A stretch of 62,879 nt of DNA, taken from assembly GCA_035699745.1 (NCBI GenBank), contig DASSPH010000035.1, positions 1 through 62,879 of the forward strand. Direction: 5' to 3'. Positions within the stretch are counted from its first letter, which is position 1. Every line of letters starts with the position of its first letter. The position numbers were made by a program, and so were the translations under genes. This stretch comes from Vicinamibacterales bacterium (lineage in GTDB: Bacteria; Acidobacteriota; Vicinamibacteria; Vicinamibacterales; 2-12-FULL-66-21). The notes beneath the pieces were generated by a model. It saw only the letters and a list, made by a program, of their open reading frames with translations. It did no database searches and had not been told where the DNA came from. Shown piece after piece: positions 34,234 to 47,317 of the stretch.

Positions 34234-36660
34234 ATGCTGATGCGACTTCTCGCGAGCGCGCTGCTCGCGCTCACGCTCGCCGTTCAATCGGGCGCGCCGG
34301 CCGACCTTGCCATCGTCAACGCCCGCGTCTTCACCGGCGTTCCGGCGCAGCCGTGGGCCGAGGCGGTCAGCATCCGCGCGAACCGCATCGAGGCGGTCGG
34401 CACGAGCGCCGCGATCCGAACCGCCGGCGCGGCGCGGATCGTCGACGCCGGCGGCCGCCTGCTGATTCCCGGGATCAACGACGCCCACACGCATCCGGGC
34501 GCGATGCCCGAGATCGTGCAGCTCGAGGGGCCGCCGGCGATGGAGCAGGATCCGCCGCTCGACGAGGTGCTGGCGCGGATCCGCAAGACGGTCGCCGCCG
34601 CCCCGCAGGGCCGGTGGATCCTCGGCGAGATCGGCGCGAACGCCCTCGACGATCCGCGCGCCACGCGCGCCGTGCTGGATCCGCTCACGCCCGACCGGCC
34701 GCTGATGCTGTACGCCTGGACCGGGCACGGCGCGATCCTCAATACCGCGGCGCTGCGCGCGCTCGGCGTGTCGGACACGGAGCCGGATCCGGCGGGCGGC
34801 TGGTTCGGCCGCGCCGACGGCAGGCTCACCGGCCTGGCGCACGAGTATGCCGACTACCTGATCGCGCAGCGCCTCTCGATGATCCCGGACCGAGCCGCGC
34901 AGGTGAAGGCGATGCAGCAGTTCGCCGCCGAAGCGGTGACCTTCGGCATCACCAGCGTGCAGGCGATGATGACGGCGTATCCGATGGCCGACGCGGCGCC
35001 GTGGATCGAGTCCGCGAACCTTCCGATCCGCACGCGGTTGATCGACTTCCCGCTGACGCCGATGAAGGAGTGGCGGGCCCCCGCCGGACGGCGCGTCAAG
35101 GCGGCCTCCCCGCTCGTCACCGCGTCGGGCACCAAGTGGGTTCTCGACGGCACCCCCATCGAGCGGCTGGCGCTGCTGCGCGCGCCGTATGCAGACGCGC
35201 CGAAGACGAGCGGCCGCGCGAACATGACCGGCGTCGAGCTGCGCGAGTTCCTGCGGCGCGCCTACGACGCGAAAGAGCAGCCGCTGCTCCACGCGGTGGG
35301 CGATGGGGCGATCGCGCTGGCGCTCGATTCGCTGCAGGACACCGGCGGCGCGCGGTGGTTGACGCTCCGTCCGCGGCTCGAGCACGCAGACATGATCCAG
35401 GCGGCCGACTTCGCCCGCGCGGCGCGGATGGGCGTGACGCTGGTGCAGAACCCGTCGCACTTCACCATCGCGCCGATCCTGCGTCAGCGGCTCGGCGCCG
35501 AGCGCCTGGCGCGCACCGATCTGGTGAAGAGTGCGATCGCCGCCGGGGTGCCGTTCGCGATCGGATCCGACGGCCCGCTCAATCCGTTTCTCAACATCAT
35601 GTTCGCCGCGGCCAACGCGGCCAACCCCTCGCAGGCGCTGACGGTCGAGCAGGCGCTCACCGCCTATACGAAGGGCTCGGCGTTCGCCGAGTTCGCCGAG
35701 CGGCAGAAGGGCACGATCGCCCCCGGCATGCTCGCCGACCTGGCGCTCCTCTCGCAGGACATCTTCAAGGTGCCGGCGCCCGAGCTGCCGCGCACCACCA
35801 GCCTGCTGACGATCGTCAACGGCCGGATCGTGCACGAGGCGAAGCCGGCCGCGGCGGTGCAGCCGCGCGCCCCGCTCACCGCCATGTCGTTCAACATCCG
35901 CTACGGCACCGCCAACGACGGCGACAACCGGTGGCCGCTTCGCCGCGACTTCCTCATCGACGTGCTGCGCGAGCAGTCAGCCGACATCATCGGCCTGCAG
36001 GAGGCGCTCGATTTCCAGATCGACGAGATCGTCGCCGCGCTGCCGGCCTACGCCGTCATCGGCACCGGCCGCGACGACGGCGCCCGCAAGGGAGAGTACG
36101 CGGCGATCCTGTTCCGCCGCGATCGCTTCCAGGTGTCCGATGCGGGCACCTTCTGGTTCTCCGATACGCCCGAGGCCGTCGCCTCGAAATCGTGGGGGAA
36201 CCGCATCACCCGCATCTGCACGTGGGCGCGGCTGGTGGATCGCGACGGCCGCGCCTTCTGGCACTACAACGTGCACCTCGATCACGAGTCGCAGCCGTCG
36301 CGCGAGCGCAGCGCCGCGCTGCTGCGCAGCCGCATCGCCGGACGCCGCCACCCGGACGAGCCGGTGGTCGTCACCGGCGACTTCAACGCCGGCGAGCAGA
36401 ACGCCGCCGTCACCACGATGGTCTCCGGCGGGGCGTTGGTGGATACGTTCCGCGTGCGGTTCCCGGACGAACGCGTCGCGGGCACGTTCAGCGGTTTCGA
36501 CGCGGCCAGGACGGGCGGCGAGAAGATCGACTACGTGTTCGTGCCTCCGGGCACCGAGGTCATGCGCGCCGAGATCGTGCGCAGCGCGCGATCCGGGCGG
36601 ACGCCGTCGGACCACTTCCCGGTGATTGCACAGATCCGCCTGCCGGCGTCGGCGAAGTGA
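34234..36660 (+). CDS. Exported amidohydrolase fused to an endonuclease/exonuclease/phosphatase domain
   Basis: The 808-residue protein has an export signal (about 1-20). An amidohydrolase of the YtcJ/Amidohydro_3 type spans about 22-537, with DAHTHPG (His85, His87), HAVGDGA (His353), LEHAD (His385) and GSDGPLNP (Asp446). An EEP hydrolase follows at about 548-806: MSFNIRYG (Asn554), GLQEAL (Glu590), NVHLDHES (His681), GDFNAG (Asp716, Asn718) and PSDHFPV (Asp793, His794). Both active sites look complete. The joint contains a normal amidohydrolase ending (TIVNGRIVHE), so this is a clean two-enzyme fusion rather than an insertion. Substrates unknown. Confidence 0.9.
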   Translation: MLMRLLASALLALTLAVQSGAPADLAIVNARVFTGVPAQPWAEAVSIRANRIEAVGTSAAIRTAGAARIVDAGGRLLIPGINDAHTHPGAMPEIVQLEGPPAMEQDPPLDEVLARIRKTVAAAPQGRWILGEIGANALDDPRATRAVLDPLTPDRPLMLYAWTGHGAILNTAALRALGVSDTEPDPAGGWFGRADGRLTGLAHEYADYLIAQRLSMIPDRAAQVKAMQQFAAEAVTFGITSVQAMMTAYPMADAAPWIESANLPIRTRLIDFPLTPMKEWRAPAGRRVKAASPLVTASGTKWVLDGTPIERLALLRAPYADAPKTSGRANMTGVELREFLRRAYDAKEQPLLHAVGDGAIALALDSLQDTGGARWLTLRPRLEHADMIQAADFARAARMGVTLVQNPSHFTIAPILRQRLGAERLARTDLVKSAIAAGVPFAIGSDGPLNPFLNIMFAAANAANPSQALTVEQALTAYTKGSAFAEFAERQKGTIAPGMLADLALLSQDIFKVPAPELPRTTSLLTIVNGRIVHEAKPAAAVQPRAPLTAMSFNIRYGTANDGDNRWPLRRDFLIDVLREQSADIIGLQEALDFQIDEIVAALPAYAVIGTGRDDGARKGEYAAILFRRDRFQVSDAGTFWFSDTPEAVASKSWGNRITRICTWARLVDRDGRAFWHYNVHLDHESQPSRERSAALLRSRIAGRRHPDEPVVVTGDFNAGEQNAAVTTMVSGGALVDTFRVRFPDERVAGTFSGFDAARTGGEKIDYVFVPPGTEVMRAEIVRSARSGRTPSDHFPVIAQIRLPASAK

Positions 36661-36667
36661 TCCCGCG

Positions 36668-37525
36668 TCAGCGTTCACCCGGCTTCGCCGCGCCGAGCGC
36701 CGCCAGATCTTCGCCGCCGCGGCCGGCCGCGATTACCTCGTCCATGCGCCTGGCGACGCACGGCAGTGCGACGAGCGGGCGACCCTTCGCCGCCGCCACC
36801 ATCAGCGCGACGTCCTTGCGCGCCATTTCCACCGCGAAGCTGGCCGGCGTGGTCTCGCCGCGCGCCATCCGCGGACCGCGGAAGTTGATGATGTTGGCGG
36901 CCTGGAACTTCTGGAACACGCTGAGGCCGTCGAGCGGATCGATGTCGTTCGCGCGCGCCATCGTGATCACGTCCGCCAGGCCGCCGCTGATCGCGAACAG
37001 CATGCAGTTGCCGAACAGCTTGTAGGCGGCGGCGAGGTCCGTTCGCTCGCCGAGATACCACACCTCGCCGGTCATCCCCTCGAGCGCCGCGCGCACGTCG
37101 TCGAAATCGGTGCGCGGCGCCGAGACCAGCATCAGGCCGATGCCGTCGGCCGCCATCTGCGGCGACATGAAGACCGGCGCGTGCACGTACCGCACGCCGG
37201 TGGCGCGCATGCGTTCGGCGCGCGCCCTGGTCGCCTCCGGCAGCGTCGTCGAGTGATCGACGACGATCGTGCCGCGCTCGAGCGACGGGGCGATCTGCTC
37301 CAGCATCTGATTGACGACGGCATCGTCCGGCAGGACGAAATGAACCCGGTCGGCGCCCGCCGCCGCCTCGCGCGGCGACGCGGCGACCCGCGCGCCGTGC
37401 TGCTCGAGCGCGCGCGCCTTGCTCTCCGTCCGATTCCACACCGTCACGGCCGTCCCCGACCGCAGGAAACGCTGAACCATCCCGGACCCGAGCAGGCCCG
37501 TCCCGAGTAACGCGATTCGTGCCAC
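36668..37525 (-). CDS. NAD(P)-dependent beta-hydroxyacid dehydrogenase
   Basis: A 285-residue member of the 3-hydroxyisobutyrate dehydrogenase family. The Rossmann motif is IALLGTGLLGSGMVQRFL at the N terminus, followed by VTVWNRTESKA. The substrate motif appears as VDHSTTLPEATR, the glycine-rich catalytic strand as YVHAPVFMSP and the catalytic Lys in AAYKLFGNCM. Members oxidise or reduce short beta-hydroxyacids or semialdehydes, some with promiscuous imine activity. The start is GTG 37525, behind GCAGGAGGCAGC and a CATAAT, so this gene has a normal leader. Confidence 0.87.
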   Translation of the reverse strand: MARIALLGTGLLGSGMVQRFLRSGTAVTVWNRTESKARALEQHGARVAASPREAAAGADRVHFVLPDDAVVNQMLEQIAPSLERGTIVVDHSTTLPEATRARAERMRATGVRYVHAPVFMSPQMAADGIGLMLVSAPRTDFDDVRAALEGMTGEVWYLGERTDLAAAYKLFGNCMLFAISGGLADVITMARANDIDPLDGLSVFQKFQAANIINFRGPRMARGETTPASFAVEMARKDVALMVAAAKGRPLVALPCVARRMDEVIAAGRGGEDLAALGAAKPGER

Positions 37526-37629
37526 GCTGCCTCCTGCTGCGATTATGTCGCGCGACGGCGCGCGCCGTCCGATTGCGCTACCCGGGCGGGCCAGCTCCTG
37601 GACGAGCTCAGACGTGTGACCGACTGATG

Positions 37630-38172
37630 TCAGACGACTTTCACGAACCCGTGCATTTCCTGATCGAAGTGCGGGACGAGGCCGCAGACGACCAGGTAGG
37701 TGCCCTTCTCCGCGAACGTGACCGTCTCCTGCCGGTCCTGCGGCAGCGGGCGCGGATCGAGACCGCGGTAGACGCGATTGGTGGAATCGTCGACGAAGCC
37801 GGGGAACGGCGGCGGCCCTGGCGTCGCTTCGACGACGTTGCGGGTGATGCTGTCGAGGGTCGTTCCGGGCGCGTAGATCAGCACGAGATGCACGCCGTTG
37901 ATCTGGAACGTCACGGCGCCGCCCGCCCGGATCGTCGCTTCATACGGGCGCAGCTTGTGATGGTTCGCCTGGCGCGGGCTGTTGTTCGGGTAGCGATCCA
38001 GCGGCAACATCCACTGGCCGAACGACACCGTCGCATTCGCAAGCGGACCGTCGAGCTGCGAGTGGTGATCCTGCGTCTCCTGTTTACCCGCGGCGACGCT
38101 GCCGAGCGCGCCGGCGGCCGCGAGCGTCACCGATCCGACGCCGAGTTTTTCGACGAATTCCCGTCTTTTCAT
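37630..38172 (-). CDS. Tat-exported cupredoxin-domain protein
   Basis: The 180-residue product begins [20 protein letters not shown], a twin-arginine-type signal. The later part is a cupredoxin: [15 protein letters not shown] supplies one His, and [16 protein letters not shown] supplies Cys, His and Met of a type 1 copper site. It probably carries electrons in the periplasm. The ATG at 38172 is supported by AAAGGGAG upstream. The frame stays open upstream but is not conserved-looking. Confidence 0.82.
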   Translation of the reverse strand: MKRREFVEKLGVGSVTLAAAGALGSVAAGKQETQDHHSQLDGPLANATVSFGQWMLPLDRYPNNSPRQANHHKLRPYEATIRAGGAVTFQINGVHLVLIYAPGTTLDSITRNVVEATPGPPPFPGFVDDSTNRVYRGLDPRPLPQDRQETVTFAEKGTYLVVCGLVPHFDQEMHGFVKVV

Positions 38173-38339
38173 CGGGTACTCCCTTTGGCTCCGGGGGCCG
38201 GCGCCCCGAGGCCGCGCCAGTCTCTTCGGTTTTGGGCTCCAAGACAAGCCGCGGCCGCGTTTTGCGCTGCGCAACACGGCGTATTTCCTTGCGATACCCG
38301 CCCCGGTCGGCTACACAAGTGCTCGCAGGAGGAGTTCGA

Positions 38340-41843
<3,504 letters not shown>

Positions 41844-41868
41844 TCCGTGGCCCGAATCTCGACAGTAT

Positions 41869-41917
41869 CCGTGCTTGGTGCTCCGTGCTGATCCGTGTTA
41901 TCGGTGTTGTCCGTGGC
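41869..41917. repeat. Degenerate CCGTGNT heptamer array
   Basis: Seven seven-base units (CCGTGCT, TGGTGCT, CCGTGCT, GATCCGT, GTTATCG, GTGTTGT, CCGTGGC) lie between the receptor and the GH51 gene. The array runs into the coding start and supplies its GTG codons. Confidence 0.7.
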
Positions 41918-43568
41918 GATTGGACGACGTGAACTGATCTGGACCGGCATCGCGGCGGCCGCCGCGGCGATTCTGGCGCCGCGGTCCGCGCGCGCCGCGG
42001 CCTCGCGCATCGACGTGCTGCTCGACGAGCCGATCGGTCCCGTCACCGCCGACTTCTACGGCCACTTCGTCGAGCACCTCGGCGGTGTCGTCTACGACGG
42101 CATCTGGGTCGGCGAGGGCTCGAAGATTCCCAACGAGCGCGGCATCCGGCGCGCGCTGGTCGAGCACATGCGGCGGCTGCCGCGCGGCGCCATCCGGTGG
42201 CCCGGCGGCTGCTTCGCCGACAGCTACGACTGGCGCGACGGCGTCGGGCCGGCGAAATCACGGCCGACGCGCTCGAATTTCTGGATCGACGAGCGCACGA
42301 TGCCGAAGCGCCCGGACGGTCCGGCCAAGCACGAACCGAACTGGTTCGGCACCAACGAGTTCATTCGCTTCTGCCGCCAGGTCGGCGCGCCGCCGTATCT
42401 CGCCGCCAACCTGCGCAGTCTGCCGCCGCGCGACTTCTATCAGTGGGTCGAGTACTGCAACGCGCCCGCGGGCCGGAGCACGCTTGCCGATCAGCGCGCG
42501 GCCGCCGGCGATCGCGAGCCGTTCGGCGTCCGCTTCTGGGGCGTCGGCAACGAGTCCTGGGGCTGCGGCGGCGAGTTCACCGCCGAGGAGTACGCGACCG
42601 AGTATCGCCGCTTCACCGCCTGGGTGCCGCTCTACGGCCTCGAGCTGGCGCTGATCGGCTCGGGCCCCAACGGCGGCGACCTGGCGTGGACGCGCCGGTT
42701 CTTCACGCGGCTGCTCGAGAAGGGGGAAGGGCAGCTGCGCCGGCTGTGGGGCTGGGCGCTGCATCATTATTCCTGGAACGTCAGCCGCGGCCGCACCACC
42801 GACTGGTACGAAGGCAAGGGGGACGCGGTTTCGTTCACCGCCGACGAGTGGTACGAGCTGCTCAACGAAGCGGACAAGATGGACGGCCTCATCGCCGGCC
42901 ACTGGAACGTGATGGGGGAGTACGATCGCCGCCACCGCGTGAAGCTCGTGGTCGACGAGTGGGGCGCGTGGCACCGCGAGGGAACCGAGGTCGCCCCGCA
43001 CCATCTCTTCGGCCAGCAGTCGACGCTGCGGGACGCGCTGCTGGCGGCGCTCACGCTCGATACCTTCCACCGCCACGCCGACAAGGTGGCGATGGCCAAC
43101 GTCGCGCAGTTGATCAACTGCCTGCACTCCCTGTTCCTCGCGCACGAGGATCGCTTCGTCGCCACCCCGACGTTCCACGTCTTCGAGATGTACGGCGCGC
43201 ATGCCGGCGGCCGCGCCGTACGGACGCTGTTCTCCGCGCCGCGCATCAGCTATGCCCGGGAGAACGGCCCGGCGACGATCTGGGGTCTGGGCGGATCCGC
43301 CACGCTGAAGGAGCGCACGCTCACCCTCACCGTCGTCAATCCGCACATCGCGGAGCCGTCGACGGCCGAGATCGCGCTGCACGGCGGCAAGGTGAAAGCC
43401 GTCCGGGCGACGGCGATCGCCGCCTCCGACATCCACGCGCACAACACCTTCGATCGTCCCGACACCGTCCGCCCGCGCGAGGTCGCCGCCGAAAGTGTGC
43501 CGGGCACCGTGATCACGCACACGTTCCCGCCGGCCTCGGTGACCCGGCTGTCCGTGGACCTGGGCTGA
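41913..43568 (+). CDS. GH51-type alpha-L-arabinofuranosidase, exported
   Basis: A 551-residue glycoside hydrolase that removes arabinofuranosyl groups from plant polysaccharides. From the GTG at 41913 it begins AIGRRELIWTGIAAAAAAI, a Tat-like signal. The catalytic domain has FYGHFVEHLGGVVYDGIWVG, RWPGGCFADSYDWRDG, the acid/base in GVGNESWGCGG (Glu214) and the nucleophile in VVDEWGAW (Glu349). Both catalytic Glu are present. In-frame GTG codons at 41895 and 41904 are alternatives; all three lie in the repeat array, so the start is uncertain. It works with the preceding receptor. Confidence 0.9.
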   Translation: MAIGRRELIWTGIAAAAAAILAPRSARAAASRIDVLLDEPIGPVTADFYGHFVEHLGGVVYDGIWVGEGSKIPNERGIRRALVEHMRRLPRGAIRWPGGCFADSYDWRDGVGPAKSRPTRSNFWIDERTMPKRPDGPAKHEPNWFGTNEFIRFCRQVGAPPYLAANLRSLPPRDFYQWVEYCNAPAGRSTLADQRAAAGDREPFGVRFWGVGNESWGCGGEFTAEEYATEYRRFTAWVPLYGLELALIGSGPNGGDLAWTRRFFTRLLEKGEGQLRRLWGWALHHYSWNVSRGRTTDWYEGKGDAVSFTADEWYELLNEADKMDGLIAGHWNVMGEYDRRHRVKLVVDEWGAWHREGTEVAPHHLFGQQSTLRDALLAALTLDTFHRHADKVAMANVAQLINCLHSLFLAHEDRFVATPTFHVFEMYGAHAGGRAVRTLFSAPRISYARENGPATIWGLGGSATLKERTLTLTVVNPHIAEPSTAEIALHGGKVKAVRATAIAASDIHAHNTFDRPDTVRPREVAAESVPGTVITHTFPPASVTRLSVDLG

Positions 43569-43630
43569 GCCGCACCCGCGCACCCCGCGAAGTGGTACGC
43601 TTCATGGACTGCCCTGCTGCGGAGTAGCTC

Positions 43631-44359
43631 ATGCGCATGACGGCCTCACTCGCGATCGTCCTCCTGACGCTGGCGTCCGGTCTGACGGCGGCCCAGCGCC
43701 GCGGCACGGCGCCGACCACGGGACCGGTAACTTTTGCCATCAATGTCACCGACTCGTCGGGCGCTCCGGTGCCGGACGTGCGGGTCACGCTGAGCGGCGT
43801 GGTCACGCGGACCACCCGCACCGAACGCGGGCGCACCGTCTTCGAGAATCTTCCGTCCGGTCAGTACATCCTGAAGTTCGAGAAGCCCGGGTACATCAGC
43901 GTCGATCGCCAGGTCACCGGACGCGGCGCCAAGCCGATCGAGGTTGCCGTCACCATGGAGCGGGAGCCGGAGCCCGAGCCGGCGCCGGTCGAGAAGCCGG
44001 CGGCTCCGCCGCCTCCGCCGCCCGACCTGAAGATGGCGGTGCTCGACATGCCGGCCTTCATCGAGAAGAACTACATCGGCCGCGCCGCCGGCAAGACCAC
44101 GCCGATGGGCTGCGCGCCCGGCGGATCGAGCACCCTGATTCAGATGAACGAGCCGCTCGCGCAGCACACGCACGACGATGCGGACGAGTTCATCTACGTG
44201 ATTGCCGGGCAGGGGATGGCGAAGCTGTCGGGGCGCGAGGAACCGCTCGGGCCCGCGGTCTTCCTGATGGTGCCGCGCGGCATGCCGCACACGGTCGCCG
44301 CTGGACCCAAGAAGCCGCTCGTGCTCATGTCGGTGCTCGCCGGCGACAAGTGCCGCTGA
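43631..44359 (+). CDS. Exported cupin protein with carboxypeptidase-regulatory N terminus
   Basis: The 242-residue product has a signal peptide (LAIVLLTLASGLTAAQ). A CarboxypepD_reg/PEGA-like domain spans about 30-105: GAPVPDVRVTLSGVV and LPSGQYILKFEKPGYISV. After a Glu/Pro-rich hinge, a single cupin barrel spans about 140-240. It shows HTHDDADEFIYVIAGQG as motif one and a C-terminal VPRGMPHTVA as motif two. The His and Glu ligands are present, so it probably binds a metal. The combination resembles a secreted sensor or isomerase; the reaction is unknown. Confidence 0.78.
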   Translation: MRMTASLAIVLLTLASGLTAAQRRGTAPTTGPVTFAINVTDSSGAPVPDVRVTLSGVVTRTTRTERGRTVFENLPSGQYILKFEKPGYISVDRQVTGRGAKPIEVAVTMEREPEPEPAPVEKPAAPPPPPPDLKMAVLDMPAFIEKNYIGRAAGKTTPMGCAPGGSSTLIQMNEPLAQHTHDDADEFIYVIAGQGMAKLSGREEPLGPAVFLMVPRGMPHTVAAGPKKPLVLMSVLAGDKCR

Positions 44360-44365
44360 CCGCGC

Positions 44366-47317
44366 TCAGCGCGCCACCGGCCCGAGGTAGCGATCCAGCC
44401 ATGGAAGCACGGTGCCGAGGAGTTCGTTGGCCGGTACCGTGTGGCCCGACTCGACGCTGACCAGCCGCTTGTGTTCCGGCGCCGGGCCGAGCAGTTCGAA
44501 CAGCGGCTTCTGGGCCGCTTCGTACGGCACTTCGAAATCGTAGCGGCCGGCGAGCAGCAGCGTCGGCACGCGCACGCGCGGCGCGTAGTTGCGCAGGTCG
44601 ATTTCCGGCGTCGATTCCTCCTGCAGGCCGGTGCCCTGCAGAATGCTCGCCTTGAATCGTGATTCCAGCGCGGTGAGCATGACTCCGGCGTCCCCGCCCG
44701 CGCTGGTGCCGTAGAACGCCAGCCGCGTGCGATCGATGTCCGGCCGCGTTTCCAGATAGTCGATCGCCCGCGCCAGGTCGCGATACCAGGCAATGCGCAG
44801 TTCGCGGCGCGCGTTCGTCCCCATCAATTCCGGCGCCTGTCTCTCGTAGGTCCCTTTGTAGACCGGATAGAGCAGCGCGCGTCCGCTGCGAACCAGGACT
44901 TCCGCCGAGCTCAGCGACATGTCGCGGCTCGATCGCAGGCGGAAGGCATCGCTGCCGCCGAACAACACCACCGTCTGGTACGGCGGCCGGCCCGCTATCG
45001 GCAGGAACAGGTGCGCGCGCATGCGCTCGCCGCCGTAGGCCGCGTCGAACGTCACGTTGATGCGCGTCCACATCTCGGTGCGTTCTTCCTCTTCGACGAC
45101 GGCGTTGAGCGGCGAGGGATCGAACGCGTACTGGCGGCGGTACACGGCGAAGATGTCGTCGCCGACCGGCGGCCGCGGCTTCGCGATCCGGTGGGCGAGC
45201 GGCGAGGCCGGCGCCAGTTCCGCCGCGCTCACCGGCCCGTCGTGTTTCGCCAGGCGGAAGCCCAGGTTCGCCGCGCGGTCGAACGGCGGGCGCGCGTCGT
45301 AGTCGGCGAACATGTATCGCGGCTCGTCCCACGCGCCGCCGAGCGCGAAGCGGCGATCGCCGGACTCGTTCCAGCACCATTCCTTGACGTTGCCCGCCAT
45401 GTCGAAGGTGCCGAACGTGCCCAGCCCGGCGTGCGCGCCGACGCGCGCGGGCCCCGCGCCGTTGAAGTTGCTGAGCGGAAGGATGTCGGCGAAGCGTCCG
45501 AGCGCCGCCGCCCGATACCACTGATACATCGTCGGCAGCGCCTTTCCCGCGTAGCGGGCGTACGCGGCCGCTTCGTACCAGCTGACGCCGCCGACGGGGA
45601 AGTCGCCCTGTCCTTCTGGATAGCTGCCGTTCGTCCACGTCGCCGGTCCCGGTTTCCCGCTGCGATCGACGAACCGCGCGATCGCCGCGTCCCACGCGAG
45701 CCGGGCGCCGCCGTCGACGAAGGGCTCGCGCCAGTACGATTGATTCCGATAGCCGCCGCCATCGACGAACGCCTTGAAGGCGCGGTTCGTGACTTCGTAG
45801 CGATCGATCCAGAAATCGGCGACGGCGCGCACGTCGCCGAAGCGCACGGCGTCGCGGCCGCCGCTGACCCGCACCATCCCCGCCGGCGTCGTCCCGGCGG
45901 GATCGAGCCGCACCGTCATCTGCGGATGCGGATAGTAGGTGCCGTCGAACGGCTCGAAGCCGGCCTTGACCATGCGGATCCGCGACAGTCCGCGAGGGAT
46001 GCGGACGCCGCGCAGCGGCGTACGTCCCAGCGGCAGCCACGCGGCTGACGGCGTCCGGTACGTCGACAGCAGCACGTCGGCGCCCTCGGGATCGCTGGTG
46101 AGGACCACCGGGATCGGCACCGAGACGTCGAGCCACAGCTGCTCGATCACCGGATCCTGCGGTCTGACCTGCCGTGCCTCGTGCGCGAGCAGGAACGCCG
46201 CGGCGACGTCGCCGGCGGCGCTCAGGCGGCGGATCTCGGGCGCCGCGACCTCGTGCGCCCATCGCGCCTGCGCCGCGGCGCGGTACTGGAACCACCCCGC
46301 CCCGGCGGCGAGCGCGGCGAAGGCCGCCAGCGCCGCGATCACCGCGGGACGGCGGACCAGCGCCCGCAGGCGCAGATCCGGCGGACGCCGCTGCTCGACG
46401 ATGGCGTCGAGATCGCCGACGACCTGCGGCATCGACCCCGCGCGGCGATCGCGATCGGGTTCCACGCAGCGCGCGATCAGCGCCGCGAGCGGGGCCGGCG
46501 GATCGGGGGCGATCTCGCGCAGCACGGCGCCGAACGAGAAGACGTCCGCGCGCGCGTCCACCGGCTCGCCGCGCGCCTGCTCCGGCGCGACGTAGCCGGG
46601 CGTCCCGCCCGACACACCTTCGTCGGCGGCAAGCGCCGCAATTCCGAAATCCACCAGTTTCACCCCGCCGTCGGCCGTCAGGAAGATGTTCTCGGGCTTC
46701 AGATCGCGATGGACGATGCCGCGGGCGTGCGCGGCGGCGAGTCCGCGGGCGACCTGCAGCGCGACGTGCAGGGCCGCGTCGAGCGGGAGCGGATCGCGCG
46801 CCTGGCGCGCGCGCAGCGACTCGCCGTCGAGACATTGCATGACGATGAAGGGCGCGCCGCGGTGGTCGCCGACGTCGTGGACCGTCAGCAGGTTGGGGTG
46901 ATTCAGCGCTCCGGCGGCGCGGGCCTCGCGTTCGAAGGCGCTGGCCCGCTGGCTCAGGTCGGCGGCATGCGGCAGCAGCAGCTTGATCGCGACGTCGCGT
47001 CCGAGCCGCTCGTCGCGCGCGCGCCAGACCTCGCCCATGCCGCCCGCCCCGATGCGCGCCGTGATGGTGTAGGCGCCGAGGCGATCGCCGACGCGCACCG
47101 TCCAGCCCTCACGCGACACCTGCCGCGCGAACGCGTCGAGCGCCGGCGACGACAGGAAGTCCCGCGACGCGTCCGCCGCCTCCAGCAGCGAGACGACCTC
47201 GGCCCGCATGCCGGCGTCGGCGCAGTGGCGTTCGACGAACGGCCGGCGCGCCGCCGGAGGCTGGGCCAGGGCCGCCGAGAACAGCGTCTCGATCTCGCGC
47301 CAGCGATCAGTGTGCAC
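44366..47317 (-). CDS. Ser/Thr kinase fused to FGE-sulfatase and alpha/beta-hydrolase domains
   Basis: A 983-residue membrane protein. A short N-terminal helix-rich region (1-75) precedes a kinase at about 80-300 with GAGGMGEVW, VAIK (Lys112), HRDLKPEN (Asp205) and DFG (Asp223). One transmembrane helix lies at 323-343. A PEGA-like segment (400-470) leads to an FGE-sulfatase domain at about 480-690 with DMAGNVKEWCWN and ANLGFRLAK. The C terminus (about 745-983) is an alpha/beta-hydrolase with GTSAGG (Ser872), GRYD (Asp927) and SGHTV (His959). All three modules look intact. Its GTG start overlaps the ECF sigma gene by 11 bases. Confidence 0.9.
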   Translation of the reverse strand: MHTDRWREIETLFSAALAQPPAARRPFVERHCADAGMRAEVVSLLEAADASRDFLSSPALDAFARQVSREGWTVRVGDRLGAYTITARIGAGGMGEVWRARDERLGRDVAIKLLLPHAADLSQRASAFEREARAAGALNHPNLLTVHDVGDHRGAPFIVMQCLDGESLRARQARDPLPLDAALHVALQVARGLAAAHARGIVHRDLKPENIFLTADGGVKLVDFGIAALAADEGVSGGTPGYVAPEQARGEPVDARADVFSFGAVLREIAPDPPAPLAALIARCVEPDRDRRAGSMPQVVGDLDAIVEQRRPPDLRLRALVRRPAVIAALAAFAALAAGAGWFQYRAAAQARWAHEVAAPEIRRLSAAGDVAAAFLLAHEARQVRPQDPVIEQLWLDVSVPIPVVLTSDPEGADVLLSTYRTPSAAWLPLGRTPLRGVRIPRGLSRIRMVKAGFEPFDGTYYPHPQMTVRLDPAGTTPAGMVRVSGGRDAVRFGDVRAVADFWIDRYEVTNRAFKAFVDGGGYRNQSYWREPFVDGGARLAWDAAIARFVDRSGKPGPATWTNGSYPEGQGDFPVGGVSWYEAAAYARYAGKALPTMYQWYRAAALGRFADILPLSNFNGAGPARVGAHAGLGTFGTFDMAGNVKEWCWNESGDRRFALGGAWDEPRYMFADYDARPPFDRAANLGFRLAKHDGPVSAAELAPASPLAHRIAKPRPPVGDDIFAVYRRQYAFDPSPLNAVVEEEERTEMWTRINVTFDAAYGGERMRAHLFLPIAGRPPYQTVVLFGGSDAFRLRSSRDMSLSSAEVLVRSGRALLYPVYKGTYERQAPELMGTNARRELRIAWYRDLARAIDYLETRPDIDRTRLAFYGTSAGGDAGVMLTALESRFKASILQGTGLQEESTPEIDLRNYAPRVRVPTLLLAGRYDFEVPYEAAQKPLFELLGPAPEHKRLVSVESGHTVPANELLGTVLPWLDRYLGPVAR

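Noticed and set aside
36668-37525. Possible operon between the amidohydrolase fusion and the dehydrogenase
   Set aside because: They are convergent, so they cannot share a transcript.
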